This document shows, piece after piece, positions 7,095 through 14,859 of a stretch of DNA of 23,984 bases. The stretch is from an uncultured Eubacteriales bacterium (GTDB taxonomy: Bacteria; Bacillota; Clostridia; Oscillospirales; CAG-382): NCBI GenBank assembly GCA_934502885.1, contig CAKSUT010000024.1:1-23984 (forward strand), given 5' to 3'. The translations under genes and the position numbers were made by a program. The notes beneath the pieces were generated by a model. That model was not told where the DNA came from. It did no database searches and worked only from the letters and a program-made list of their open reading frames with translations. How positions within the stretch are numbered: position 1 is the first letter of the stretch; each line of letters begins with the position of its first letter.

Positions 7095-7152
7095 ATCTAA
7101 GTCGGCGACTTGCGTTTATGGTCGCCGACTTTCGTACTATATTCGATTAGAT
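7095..7152. other. Two-helix structured element with conserved loop (copy 2)
   Basis: Outer ATCTAA (7095-7100) pairs with TTAGAT (7147-7152). Inner GTCGGCGAC (7101-7109) pairs with GTCGCCGAC (7121-7129). The 11-nt loop is TTGCGTTTATG (7110-7120). Relative to copy 1 the inner helix has changed on both strands while pairing is kept, and the loop differs at one position. Confidence 0.7.
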
Positions 7153-7169
7153 GAGTCCTGCCTTATCTC

Positions 7170-7213
7170 GTTAGGCGGCTTGCATATATGGTGCGCATAT
7201 ATGCGCACCTAAC
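7170..7213. other. Third hairpin of copy 2, carrying the same loop word
   Basis: GTTAGG (7170-7175) pairs with CCTAAC (7208-7213). Inside are TTGCATATATG (7180-7190), the same loop word as in the two-helix elements, and an 18-bp perfect palindrome at 7191-7208 (GTGCGCATA and its complement). The palindrome could also pair internally, so alternative folds exist. Confidence 0.6.
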
Positions 7214-7346
7214 GCGGTATAGACTCAAAATCACATCAAAGACTTTTCATTTCAAAGCGTTAGCTTTGAAATCGACAAAGTTCTTTGGTTCGTTCTTTCA
7301 AGAAAGAACGCCTCGCGGCGAGCGATCCCCGTAAGCCATGCGGCGA

Positions 7347-8204
7347 TCAGTCAACGAAATTCTTGCGTTTCCTGTACTCCGACGGCGGCACACCGTACTC
7401 CTTTTTGAAGACAAAGGCAAAGTGCTTCTCGTCGTCAAAGCCGACGGCAAACGACACATCCCGAACGGAAAGCCTCGTGCTTTCGAGAAGCTCCTTTGCA
7501 CGGACGAGTCTTGTAAGCGTTATTTCGCGCTTTATCGAATGTCCGCACTCACGGACAAACAGCTTGCAGAGATAGTTCTGCGACAGCGACACAAACTTCG
7601 CCGTGTCACGAGCCGTTATCGGAAACGCAAAATTTTCCTTTATGTACCGGCGAGCCGTATCAACATATGAATCCTCCCTCAAACCTTCGGCGTTGTCAAG
7701 CATCGAAAGCACTCCGTAAAGCACCGACAAAAGCAGCTGTCCGCTCCGCTCACCGTAGGATGCGCACACCGCACCGATGAGATATTCCGCCGCCTCGGCG
7801 CACCTTTTGCAGGAAAACACGGTGTTTTTAATGTTGCCGGCAGGGGCAATTCCGCACTCCGATATAAGCCTTTCGGCGTTCTCTCCGACAAAGCATATCC
7901 ACGCACAAGAGTACCTCTCGCCCCCAACCGTCTCACGTATCTCCGGCTCGCAAGGCGTGGAAAACAGAACATCTCCGCACCCGAAGCGGCTTCCGCAGAA
8001 AACTCCTCCGCCGTCGGTTATAAACTGAAGCATATACGCCTTGCGCACCATGACCCTCCGCTTTCCCTCAGGAGAAACGCCGAAGCCTATTTCCTTGACA
8101 CCGACACCGCAAACACCGTCTTCGGGATCGCACAGAAGAGCTTTCACAGCTCCGCCTCCCATACCTCTGAAGTCATGCAAAGTCGGAACATCGCCGTTTT
8201 TCAT
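7347..8204 (-). CDS. AraC-family transcriptional regulator, divergent from GH42-like gene
   Basis: A 285-residue regulator. The N-terminal half looks like an AraC-type sugar-sensing domain (AYMLQFITDGGG near 56-67, then GDVLFSTP near 77-84). The C-terminal DNA-binding domain has two helix-turn-helix motifs near 197-219 and 246-271, and ends in PPSEYRKRK. The start is ATG 8204 with GGGGTG five bases upstream; the alternative TTG at 8222 lies in the -10 box. The promoter at 8222-8250 is consensus, so expression is probably steady unless repressed. Its position back to back with the glycosidase at 8352 suggests it controls that gene through the inverted repeat between the two promoters. The last codons are 17 bases from the end of repeat copy 2. 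The inducing sugar is unknown. Confidence 0.92.
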   Translation of the reverse strand: MKNGDVPTLHDFRGMGGGAVKALLCDPEDGVCGVGVKEIGFGVSPEGKRRVMVRKAYMLQFITDGGGVFCGSRFGCGDVLFSTPCEPEIRETVGGERYSCAWICFVGENAERLISECGIAPAGNIKNTVFSCKRCAEAAEYLIGAVCASYGERSGQLLLSVLYGVLSMLDNAEGLREDSYVDTARRYIKENFAFPITARDTAKFVSLSQNYLCKLFVRECGHSIKREITLTRLVRAKELLESTRLSVRDVSFAVGFDDEKHFAFVFKKEYGVPPSEYRKRKNFVD

Positions 8205-8221
8205 AGTATCACCCCGGAACA

Positions 8222-8250
8222 ATTATACCGCAAAAAGCGTAATTTGTCAA
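8222..8250 (-). promoter_or_regulatory. Consensus SigA promoter of the AraC gene at 8204
   Basis: TTGACA (8245-8250), a 17-bp spacer and TATAAT (8222-8227), all on the minus strand: a perfect match. The predicted start near 8215 leaves about 11 nt before the ATG, so the ribosome site is at the extreme 5' end. Confidence 0.9.
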
Positions 8251-8274
8251 CCTATTTGAGCGATAACGAGGTTG
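8248..8274. promoter_or_regulatory. Inverted repeat between divergent promoters, candidate operator
   Basis: CAACCT (8248-8253) and AGGTTG (8269-8274) form an inverted repeat with a 15-bp centre. Each arm overlaps the -35 hexamer of one promoter, the right place for one regulator to control both. AraC proteins often use direct repeats, so the owner is not certain. Confidence 0.45.
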
Positions 8275-8300
8275 TTAAAATCACATATGCGGAGTATAAT
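8272..8300 (+). promoter_or_regulatory. SigA promoter of the GH42-like gene
   Basis: TTGTTA (8272-8277), a 17-bp spacer and TATAAT (8295-8300). The leader of about 45 nt contains a small hairpin, ATCGG-TATT-CCGAT, near 8308-8321. Confidence 0.75.
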
Positions 8301-8351
8301 CGACACATCGGTATTCCGATATTTATAAAAACTCCGACGAGGTGATTTTAC

Positions 8352-10481
8352 ATGAAACCAGATTTGAGAACAAACCCCTTTTTCTGGTCGAGACTCGGAT
8401 TCTGCTACGATCCGCCGAGAGCCGACGAAAACGGAAAGCAGATTCTCTTCTCACGCAACCTTGAGAAATACCGCCGCATACACGATTCCTTCCGAGACGC
8501 CGGAATACGCTGTCACACCACGATTCTCCACAGCGGCTGGGTCGCTCCGGGAAAGTACGACTATACACTCACCGACGAGACCCTCGACGCTCTTCTTGCC
8601 GGCAATCCCGACATTTACTATATGCCGAGAGTGAAGCTCAACGTGCCGCCCGAATGGTGCCGCGAAAATCCTTGCGACACCTTCGTCTATGAAAACGGTC
8701 CGAGTACGGCAGAGGAAATTGCCGCTCTTGCAGACACACCGCTTCACGACTGGTTCGGCAACAACCAAAACGGCTATCCGGTCAACGGCGGATACAATTC
8801 CTATAAGGATGACCGTCCTAACTTCGGCGGAGTTATCGGTCTGCAAAGCTTTTCGTCCGAGAAGTGGATATCCGACGCCTGCGAAGCTCTCCGCCGGCTA
8901 ATAGCTCACATCGACGCCTCCCCATATGCCGGGCAGATAATCGGATATCACATTGCCTACGGCATGTGCGGAGAAACAGTCCTGTGGGGGAGCTTCGGCA
9001 ACAAGCCGTCCCTCGGCGATTTCGGCGTAAACGCACGCAAAGCGTTCAGGGACTTTGAGGTCAAAAAGTACGGTTCATGCGAAAAAGCCGCCGACGCTCT
9101 CGGAGTTTCCGACTTCAGTGAAATCGACGTGCCGTCCGGGACTTTACGCGAAAACGGCAATTCCTCTCTCCGAAAGCTTTTCTTCGACCGTGCGGAAAAC
9201 CTCGTCTGCGCCGACTATCAGGAGTTTCTTTCCGAAAGCAATATACACGCTGCCGAGGAATTCTGCCGCACCGTCAAGGAAATACATCCTGAGCTTTACG
9301 CCGGCATTTTCTACGGATATCTGACGGTTCCGAGAAGCGCCGACGCCGGTCATCTCGCAATAGACAGACTTGTTTCGTCGCCGTACATCGATTTTGCGGC
9401 GTCGCCGAAGGGCTACTACAAATGTCTGCCGGGCGAACCCGGAGGAGAGCAGTCTCCGGCGCAGTCGATAAACCGCCGCAAGGTGTGGCTCGACGAAATC
9501 GACAATCTCACGTACCTTGACCCGAGAAACAACGGAAAAGTGAAGGATTTTCGCGAAACAAAGGTGACTCTCTGGCGCGAGGGCATGAAGAACATAACGA
9601 GAAATCAGGGCTTCTGGTGGATGGATCTCGGTGAGGGAAGCTTTGATTCGCCCGAGGTCATGGATGTCATTTCCGATATAACCGAATTCGGAAAAAAGCT
9701 TTGCGCAAAAGCCGAAAACAAGAGCATCTCCGAGGTGCTTCTTGTGACCGACGAACACACGATAGCTGCGATGTCGCTTTCCTTTGCGCTCAACAGCGGA
9801 CTGCGGCTTGAGCTTCCGACACAGCTTCACATGATCGGAACTCCGGTTGACGTTCTCCGCCTTTCCGACCTTGACGACTGTGACCTCGGCAGATATAAGC
9901 TTATAGTGTTTGCCGACGCATTCAAAATTCCCTCCGAGCTTTGCGAAAGGATAATCGGCAAAATCAGAAAGGACGCCGTCGTCGTATATCACTATGCCCC
10001 CGGCATACTTGCCCCGGACTTCAACCCGGAGAATGTGCGCCGCACCTGCGGATTTTCGATAAGCGAGTTTTCTCCGGACGGAATCGACATAAAAAGCGAG
10101 GGCTATCCCGAGGTCTGCGGAAAAACCTACGGCGGTGCGCCCGGAATACTCGACTTCCCGACGGTCGAAATAGTCCCCGAGGATGGGATGAACGTGCTGT
10201 CGCGCTACTCCGACGGCAGAATAAAAACCGCAAAACGTACCTTCCGAGGCTTCATAAGCGTGCTTTGCACATATCCGTCGCTAACGGCGCACGACCTTCG
10301 GAAACTCGCCGAGGAAAGCGGTGTGCGTATGTACGCTCCGTGCGGCGTTACGGTCTATGCGGATAACCGTGCCATCGGCTTTTTCTCATGCGCCGCAGAG
10401 AAATTCGACACGGTTCTTCCAAACGGAAAAAATGTCCGCATTGAACTCGGAGAAAAGGATATGAAGGTACTGACGTTTTAA
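8352..10481 (+). CDS. GH42-like (clan GH-A) glycoside hydrolase
   Basis: A 709-residue protein with the layout of beta-galactosidase-type clan GH-A enzymes: a TIM barrel (about 1-430), an alpha/beta domain like the GH42 trimerisation domain (about 455-620), and a C-terminal beta domain (about 640-709). The likely acid/base is Glu208 in GYHIAYGMCGETVLWG (198-213). The likely nucleophile is Glu382 in VWLDEIDNLTY (378-388). WWMDLGEGSF (422-431) closes the barrel. There is no signal peptide, so it should be cytoplasmic. The ribosome site GAGGTG lies seven bases before ATG 8352. It is divergent from an AraC regulator. The barrel is diverged from the standard GH42 motifs, so the exact family and substrate are open. 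Clan-level call likely, family-level call tentative. Confidence 0.75.
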   Translation: MKPDLRTNPFFWSRLGFCYDPPRADENGKQILFSRNLEKYRRIHDSFRDAGIRCHTTILHSGWVAPGKYDYTLTDETLDALLAGNPDIYYMPRVKLNVPPEWCRENPCDTFVYENGPSTAEEIAALADTPLHDWFGNNQNGYPVNGGYNSYKDDRPNFGGVIGLQSFSSEKWISDACEALRRLIAHIDASPYAGQIIGYHIAYGMCGETVLWGSFGNKPSLGDFGVNARKAFRDFEVKKYGSCEKAADALGVSDFSEIDVPSGTLRENGNSSLRKLFFDRAENLVCADYQEFLSESNIHAAEEFCRTVKEIHPELYAGIFYGYLTVPRSADAGHLAIDRLVSSPYIDFAASPKGYYKCLPGEPGGEQSPAQSINRRKVWLDEIDNLTYLDPRNNGKVKDFRETKVTLWREGMKNITRNQGFWWMDLGEGSFDSPEVMDVISDITEFGKKLCAKAENKSISEVLLVTDEHTIAAMSLSFALNSGLRLELPTQLHMIGTPVDVLRLSDLDDCDLGRYKLIVFADAFKIPSELCERIIGKIRKDAVVVYHYAPGILAPDFNPENVRRTCGFSISEFSPDGIDIKSEGYPEVCGKTYGGAPGILDFPTVEIVPEDGMNVLSRYSDGRIKTAKRTFRGFISVLCTYPSLTAHDLRKLAEESGVRMYAPCGVTVYADNRAIGFFSCAAEKFDTVLPNGKNVRIELGEKDMKVLTF

Positions 10482-10553
10482 AAAGAGTCCGGAGCGAATC
10501 CTCCTTTCGGCGGTTTTTGCCAATCTTTTCAGTTTGCATTTCAGTGGGTGAAA

Positions 10554-10571
10554 GTGTTAAGATTTTAACAC
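10554..10571. promoter_or_regulatory. Rex-like operator upstream of pckG
   Basis: GTGTTAA-GATT-TTAACAC, a 7-bp perfect inverted repeat with a 4-bp centre. The core TGTTAA-N4-TTAACA equals the core of the Rex consensus known in Clostridia (TTGTTAANNNNTTAACAA). It lies about 20 bp upstream of the best -35 for pckG. Rex senses the NADH/NAD+ ratio, so this suggests redox control; the position just upstream of -35 could mean activation or weak repression. Confidence 0.6.
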
Positions 10572-10591
10572 AAGAGTTTCCAAAATATGCT

Positions 10592-10626
10592 TTGATTATT
10601 CATTTTTGTTGGGTAAAATATATAAT
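10592..10626 (+). promoter_or_regulatory. Candidate pckG promoter region
   Basis: TTGATT (10592-10597), a 16-bp spacer and TAAAAT (10614-10619). A second -10, TATAAT, lies at 10621-10626, with only TTCATT at 16 bp as a -35. Either would give a leader of about 100 nt. The 10482-10553 stretch before it shows no gene. Confidence 0.5.
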
Positions 10627-10734
10627 GGAACAGGATTTAAGAGTCGGCGACGAAGACCGGCGGTTATTGTCGAGTGCGCGCATTGAATCCTATTTCACAC
10701 ATAATGCATACCATAATGAAAGGATGATACAGAT

Positions 10735-12525
10735 ATGACAAACAACAAGCATATTCTCTCGTGGGTTGACGAGATGGCGGCTCTCACCTGCCCTGACAAA
10801 ATTGTTTGGATCGACGGCAGCGAAGAGCAGACAAAGGCTCTTCAGGACGAGGCTTGCTCCACAGGCGAGATGATAAGACTCAATCCCGAAAAGCTTCCGA
10901 ACTGCTTCCTTCACAGAACGGCAGTAAACGACGTTGCAAGAGTTGAGGGCAGAACCTTTATCTGCACCACCAAGAAAGAGGACGCCGGTGCGTCCAACAA
11001 CTGGATGGCTCCCGCAGAGTGCTACGAGAAGCTCACAAAGCTTTTCAGAGGCTCCATGAAGGGCAGAACAATGTACGTTATCCCCTACTCCATGGGCGTT
11101 GTAGGCTCCGACTTTGCAAAGTACGGAATTGAGCTTACCGACTCCATCTACGTTGTTCTCAATATGCAGATCATGACAAGAGCCGGACAGAAGGTTCTCG
11201 ATCAGCTCGGCGACAGCGCAGACTTCATCAAGGGTCTTCACTCCAAGGCTCAGCTCGACGAAGAGAACAGATATATCTGCCACTTCCCCGAAGACAACAC
11301 CATCTGGTCGGTTAACTCCGGCTACGGCGGAAACGTTCTTCTCGGCAAGAAGTGCTTTGCGCTCAGAATAGCCTCCTACCTCGGAAGAAAAGAGGGCTGG
11401 CTTGCAGAGCATATGCTCATCCTCGGCGTTCAGTATCCCGACGGCGACATCAAGTATATCTCCGCCGCATTCCCGTCTGCCTGCGGTAAGACAAACCTCG
11501 CAATGCTCATTCCTCCGGAAATCTACGCCAAGAAGGGCTACAAGGTTTGGTGCGTCGGCGACGATATCGCATGGATCAGAATCGGCAAGGATGGCAGACT
11601 CTGGGCAGTCAACCCCGAGAACGGCTTCTTCGGCGTTGCTCCCGGCACGAACGAAAAGTCCAACCCGAACGCTCTCCACACCTGCATGAGAGACACTATC
11701 TTCACGAACGTTGTTCACAACCTTGACGACAACACCGTTTGGTGGGAAGGTCTCGACAACAATCCTCCCAAGAACGCTATCGACTGGAAGGGCAACAAGT
11801 GGGACTACACGAAGTACGACAAGAAGGACAAGTCCACCTGCGGCGCACATCCGAACTCGAGATTTACCGCTTCCGCAAAGAACTGCCCCTGCGTATCGTC
11901 CGAGTTTGACAGCCTCACGGGCGTTCCGCTCTCCGCTATCGTATTCGGCGGCAGACGCGCAAAGACCGCTCCCCTCGTATATCAGTCGAGAAACTGGCAG
12001 CACGGCACATTCGTCGGCTCTATCATGGCTTCCGAGACAACTGCGGCAGCTACCGGTGCGGTCGGCGTTGTAAGACGTGACCCTATGGCAATGCGTCCTT
12101 TCTGCGGCTACAACATGGGCGACTACTTTGCACACTGGCTCGAAATGGGCAAGAAGATTCCCCACGCACCGAAGATATTCCACGTCAACTGGTTCAGAAC
12201 CGACGACGAGGGCAACTTCATCTGGCCGGGCTTCGGCGACAACCTCAGAGTTCTCGAATGGATTCTCAAGAGATGCGAGGATAAGGTAGACGCAGTAGAA
12301 GTACCGTTCGGTCTCATTCCTAAGCCTGAGGACATCAACATCGAAGGTCTCAAGGACGTAACTCTCGACACTATCAAGGAGCTTCTCAGAGTTGATACCG
12401 AGTCGTGGATCGCCGATATCGACAACATCAGAGACTTCTACAACACCCTCGACTCCGTCGGTCACAGAATGCCGAAGGAGCTTTGGAAAGAGCTTGACAA
12501 CCTCGAAAAGGCTCTTAAGAAGTAA
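10735..12525 (+). CDS. pckG: Phosphoenolpyruvate carboxykinase (GTP)
   Basis: Interconverts oxaloacetate plus GTP with PEP plus CO2 plus GDP in the cytoplasm. In anaerobes it often runs toward oxaloacetate and conserves energy as GTP. The 596 residues match the GTP-dependent class, not the ATP class. Visible landmarks are the PEP-binding Arg69 region (ARVEGRTF), SGYGGN (195-200), LLGKKCFALRIAS (202-214) with a metal-binding lysine, and His226. The nucleotide loop FPSACGKTN (246-254) carries the class-specific hyper-reactive Cys250, and GDDIAW (275-280) holds a metal-binding Asp. The start is ATG 10735, with AAAGGA about ten bases upstream. The gene is rich in AGA arginine and AAG lysine codons, as in a well-expressed gene. 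A Rex-like box and promoter precede it and a strong terminator follows, so it is probably monocistronic. Confidence 0.97.
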   Translation: MTNNKHILSWVDEMAALTCPDKIVWIDGSEEQTKALQDEACSTGEMIRLNPEKLPNCFLHRTAVNDVARVEGRTFICTTKKEDAGASNNWMAPAECYEKLTKLFRGSMKGRTMYVIPYSMGVVGSDFAKYGIELTDSIYVVLNMQIMTRAGQKVLDQLGDSADFIKGLHSKAQLDEENRYICHFPEDNTIWSVNSGYGGNVLLGKKCFALRIASYLGRKEGWLAEHMLILGVQYPDGDIKYISAAFPSACGKTNLAMLIPPEIYAKKGYKVWCVGDDIAWIRIGKDGRLWAVNPENGFFGVAPGTNEKSNPNALHTCMRDTIFTNVVHNLDDNTVWWEGLDNNPPKNAIDWKGNKWDYTKYDKKDKSTCGAHPNSRFTASAKNCPCVSSEFDSLTGVPLSAIVFGGRRAKTAPLVYQSRNWQHGTFVGSIMASETTAAATGAVGVVRRDPMAMRPFCGYNMGDYFAHWLEMGKKIPHAPKIFHVNWFRTDDEGNFIWPGFGDNLRVLEWILKRCEDKVDAVEVPFGLIPKPEDINIEGLKDVTLDTIKELLRVDTESWIADIDNIRDFYNTLDSVGHRMPKELWKELDNLEKALKK

Positions 12526-12563
12526 GCTTCGTTTCCGCCTTTCGGAAAAAGTGAATAGTACAA

Positions 12564-12600
12564 CCCCTCACGTTGACTTTCGTCGACGTGAGGGGTTTTT
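12564..12600 (+). terminator. Intrinsic terminator of pckG
   Basis: A 14-bp stem (12564-12577 with 12582-12595, one wobble pair), loop TTTC, then TTTTT at 12596-12600. The minus-strand side lacks a T-run, so it should mainly stop pckG messages. Confidence 0.92.
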
Positions 12601-12633
12601 GTGTCATAATTCTCAATTATCAGGGACAAGTTC

Positions 12634-14838
12634 TCATTGCAACTGTGTTATTCCGCTTTGAAACTCCGAATTGCTCTGCTTTGTCCCTCCGCGTTTTGCA
12701 CTTATTCTCCTGTATTCTTCGTCCATCACATCACCAAACATTTTCTCGTTTACAGCACCCTCTTTTTCAGCCATTGCCGCAACGGATTCATCTGCAAATG
12801 CGTCGAAAATTCTCTGTTTCCGATTCAAAATATTCATAATTCTCTCATCCACCGTATTTTCGCAAAGAAGGCGATAAACGAGAACATTCCTTGTCTGCCC
12901 CATGCGATATGCGCGCGAGATTGCCTGATTTTCAATAGACGGCTTGAATTGCGGCTCACACATAATAACAACACTTGCAGACTGGATGTTCAAACCCGTA
13001 CCGCCGGACTGAATCTGCGCCACAAGCACGCTGCCGGCAGGCGCCTTGTCAAATTCATCGATTATCTCTTGTCTTCTTTGCGGTGCAACAGCCCCGTAAA
13101 TCGGTTCCATGCATTTTTCCCCAAGCATTGTGCTCACCCTGCGTATAGTTTCAAGAAAGAAGGAATACACTATCACTTTTCTGCCCTCTGCCGCGGCTTC
13201 TTCAACCAATTCCGACAGACGCGTCGCCTTTGAGGAATCCTGTATTCGATCGGCATTCCATGAAACTCTTCTCGCTTTTGAAAAATTCCTTGAGAGCACA
13301 GCATTTTCATACGCAATTTCTTCGTTTGGCGTCATCTCACACCATTCTTCACTCTCAGTCAGCTCCGGAAGCTCTGTCAGGACATCTTCACGTTTTCTGC
13401 GATAATAAACGGACGAAATCGCTTCTCTGAACTGCGGAGCCGATGCCATAAACTTCATGTTTTTCACTCTCTCCGCAACCGACGGTTTCAGCATTCCGAT
13501 AAGTGTAATCATCTCGTCAACATTATTTTCAAGTGCCGTACCCGTCATGAACATAAGCCGTTCGGCATGACCGCCGAGCCTAATTACATTTCTCGTCCTT
13601 TTTGCCGCAGGATTTTTTATATAATGAGCCTCGTCAACAACCATAATTTTAAAGGTAAAATCTTCAGGAAGCAGGAAGTGTGAGGTTGTCTCATAAGTAG
13701 TAACAGCAACTCCACCAATTTTCATCCACTCATAAAGTGCTTCGGTACGTCTCGCCCCATGAACTTTTGTTACATTCAGTGTACTCATTTTTCTTACTTC
13801 TCTGCACCAATTTTCAAGAACGCTTGCCGGGCAAACCACGACAAAATGAGTTGCACCGGCGTTTCTCAATGATACCATTACCGCAATAGCCTGTACGGTT
13901 TTTCCGAGTCCCATTTCGTCGCCGAGAAGTATTCTTCTCTGATGAAGGGCGTACTTCACACCCCATTCCTGATACCGTCTTAATTCACATAAAAGTCCCT
14001 CCGATAAAAACTCCTCTTCCTGTATTGCCGCCGCGATATCCTCCGGCAAACCGTAAACAGAATCATCATTGCCAAGCACGCCCGGATCTATTTTTTCCAA
14101 ATCGTTGAAGAATCTCACAGGGTTTGACGCAAAGCTCTCCCAAGCCTCGTCTCTTGTTATATTTATGTATCCCGTATTATCAAGATCTTCCGTACACGCT
14201 TCGGCTTTAAGTCCGAAATCGCTGTTGATAAGTTCATTCAGTACTCCGTAAGACTCAATCGCTTTTTGCTTTTTTACTTTTGACGCAAACAACCACTTAA
14301 TTGCCCATGAAGCTGGTTTTAAGCTTTCCATTGCTTCTTCCGCCGTACTCCTGTATTCCGTCAGTAATTTTCGGCACTCATCCGCAACCGCATGAAATCT
14401 CTGATATTGCAGTATTGCGGTCAAAAGAGCGGACGACTCGGGTGTTTTGTCATCGGAACTGAGTTTTATCTTTACTGATTGTCTTGTTATTTCCGCAATT
14501 TCGTTTGCGGTTTCCAGCATCGAATGAACGGAATTGCTTCCAATACCGCCGATTGCCATAACGGAGCTTTTGGGAGCATATAAAAAATCCGCCAGAGTTT
14601 CATACCCGTAATCTCTCAAAAGCTTTACGCGATAACCCTTTTTTCCCCGGTTAAGCTCCTCAATAGGTATACTTCTCAGAAGATTATACGTTTCCTGTTC
14701 CGCAACCGACTCAGCAGCATTCTTCACTTGCAGAATGTTGTTTTCTTCAACAATTGCAGCTTCGTCAAGTTTCCTCAAAAGTTCTTTATATTTTTTCAGC
14801 AATCCTCTTGCTTCTACCGCACTGAAAGGTCTCGACAT
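12634..14838 (-). CDS. SNF2-family DEAD/DEAH helicase-like ATPase
   Basis: A 734-residue SNF2-type DNA translocase, expected to remodel protein-DNA complexes using ATP. The N-terminal 280 residues are family-poor and include a helix-hairpin-helix-like stretch around GGIGSNSV (97-104). The ATPase core follows: motif I GDEMGLGKT (306-314), DEAH (402-405), MTGTALEN (431-438), SGGTGLNI (611-618) and the arginine-finger region QAISRAYRMGQ (638-648). No SWIM or nuclease domain is evident. The start at 14838 has only a weak GTGAGAAA upstream. It lies 21 bases after the P-loop NTPase gene and is probably translated from the same message. Its bases are visibly more AT-rich than those of its neighbours, which hints at separate ancestry. 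Partner and pathway unknown. Confidence 0.93.
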   Translation of the reverse strand: MSRPFSAVEARGLLKKYKELLRKLDEAAIVEENNILQVKNAAESVAEQETYNLLRSIPIEELNRGKKGYRVKLLRDYGYETLADFLYAPKSSVMAIGGIGSNSVHSMLETANEIAEITRQSVKIKLSSDDKTPESSALLTAILQYQRFHAVADECRKLLTEYRSTAEEAMESLKPASWAIKWLFASKVKKQKAIESYGVLNELINSDFGLKAEACTEDLDNTGYINITRDEAWESFASNPVRFFNDLEKIDPGVLGNDDSVYGLPEDIAAAIQEEEFLSEGLLCELRRYQEWGVKYALHQRRILLGDEMGLGKTVQAIAVMVSLRNAGATHFVVVCPASVLENWCREVRKMSTLNVTKVHGARRTEALYEWMKIGGVAVTTYETTSHFLLPEDFTFKIMVVDEAHYIKNPAAKRTRNVIRLGGHAERLMFMTGTALENNVDEMITLIGMLKPSVAERVKNMKFMASAPQFREAISSVYYRRKREDVLTELPELTESEEWCEMTPNEEIAYENAVLSRNFSKARRVSWNADRIQDSSKATRLSELVEEAAAEGRKVIVYSFFLETIRRVSTMLGEKCMEPIYGAVAPQRRQEIIDEFDKAPAGSVLVAQIQSGGTGLNIQSASVVIMCEPQFKPSIENQAISRAYRMGQTRNVLVYRLLCENTVDERIMNILNRKQRIFDAFADESVAAMAEKEGAVNEKMFGDVMDEEYRRISAKRGGTKQSNSEFQSGITQLQ

Positions 14839-14859
14839 ATACGTTTCTCACTTTATCTT

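Larger units (their letters stand above)
6757..7331. repeat. Dispersed composite repeat, copy 2, with inverted end modules
   Basis: Fills the gap between two converging genes. The left end module (6757-6900) is an inverted version of the right one. It has TTTTACGGGGG at 6757-6767, GCTCGCGGCGAGGCGTC at 6772-6788, an 11-bp stem at 6815-6838, a 9-bp stem at 6855-6876 and GGACGGGTGT at 6877-6886. A 10-bp hairpin AAATGCGAAC-AA lies at 6915-6936. The central part repeats copy 1: AGAACCTCATCTT at 6991-7003, a long hairpin at 7004-7045, TTACAGTCCCC at 7062-7072, CTGATGC at 7081-7087, and GATGAGTCCTGCC at 7150-7162. The right module has a 10-bp stem at 7249-7272, an 8-bp stem at 7291-7310 and CCCCGTAAG at 7327-7335. 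Terminal inverted modules suggest a MITE-like unit; no transposase is present. Confidence 0.8.

Noticed and set aside
10482..10520. Terminator after the GH42-like gene
   Set aside because: A T-run follows, but the stem (CCG-GAG with CTC-CGG) needs a four-base bulge and has only six pairs.
10690..12465. Long minus-strand frame opposite pckG
   Set aside because: It is a codon-bias shadow of a firmly identified gene and has no family motifs.
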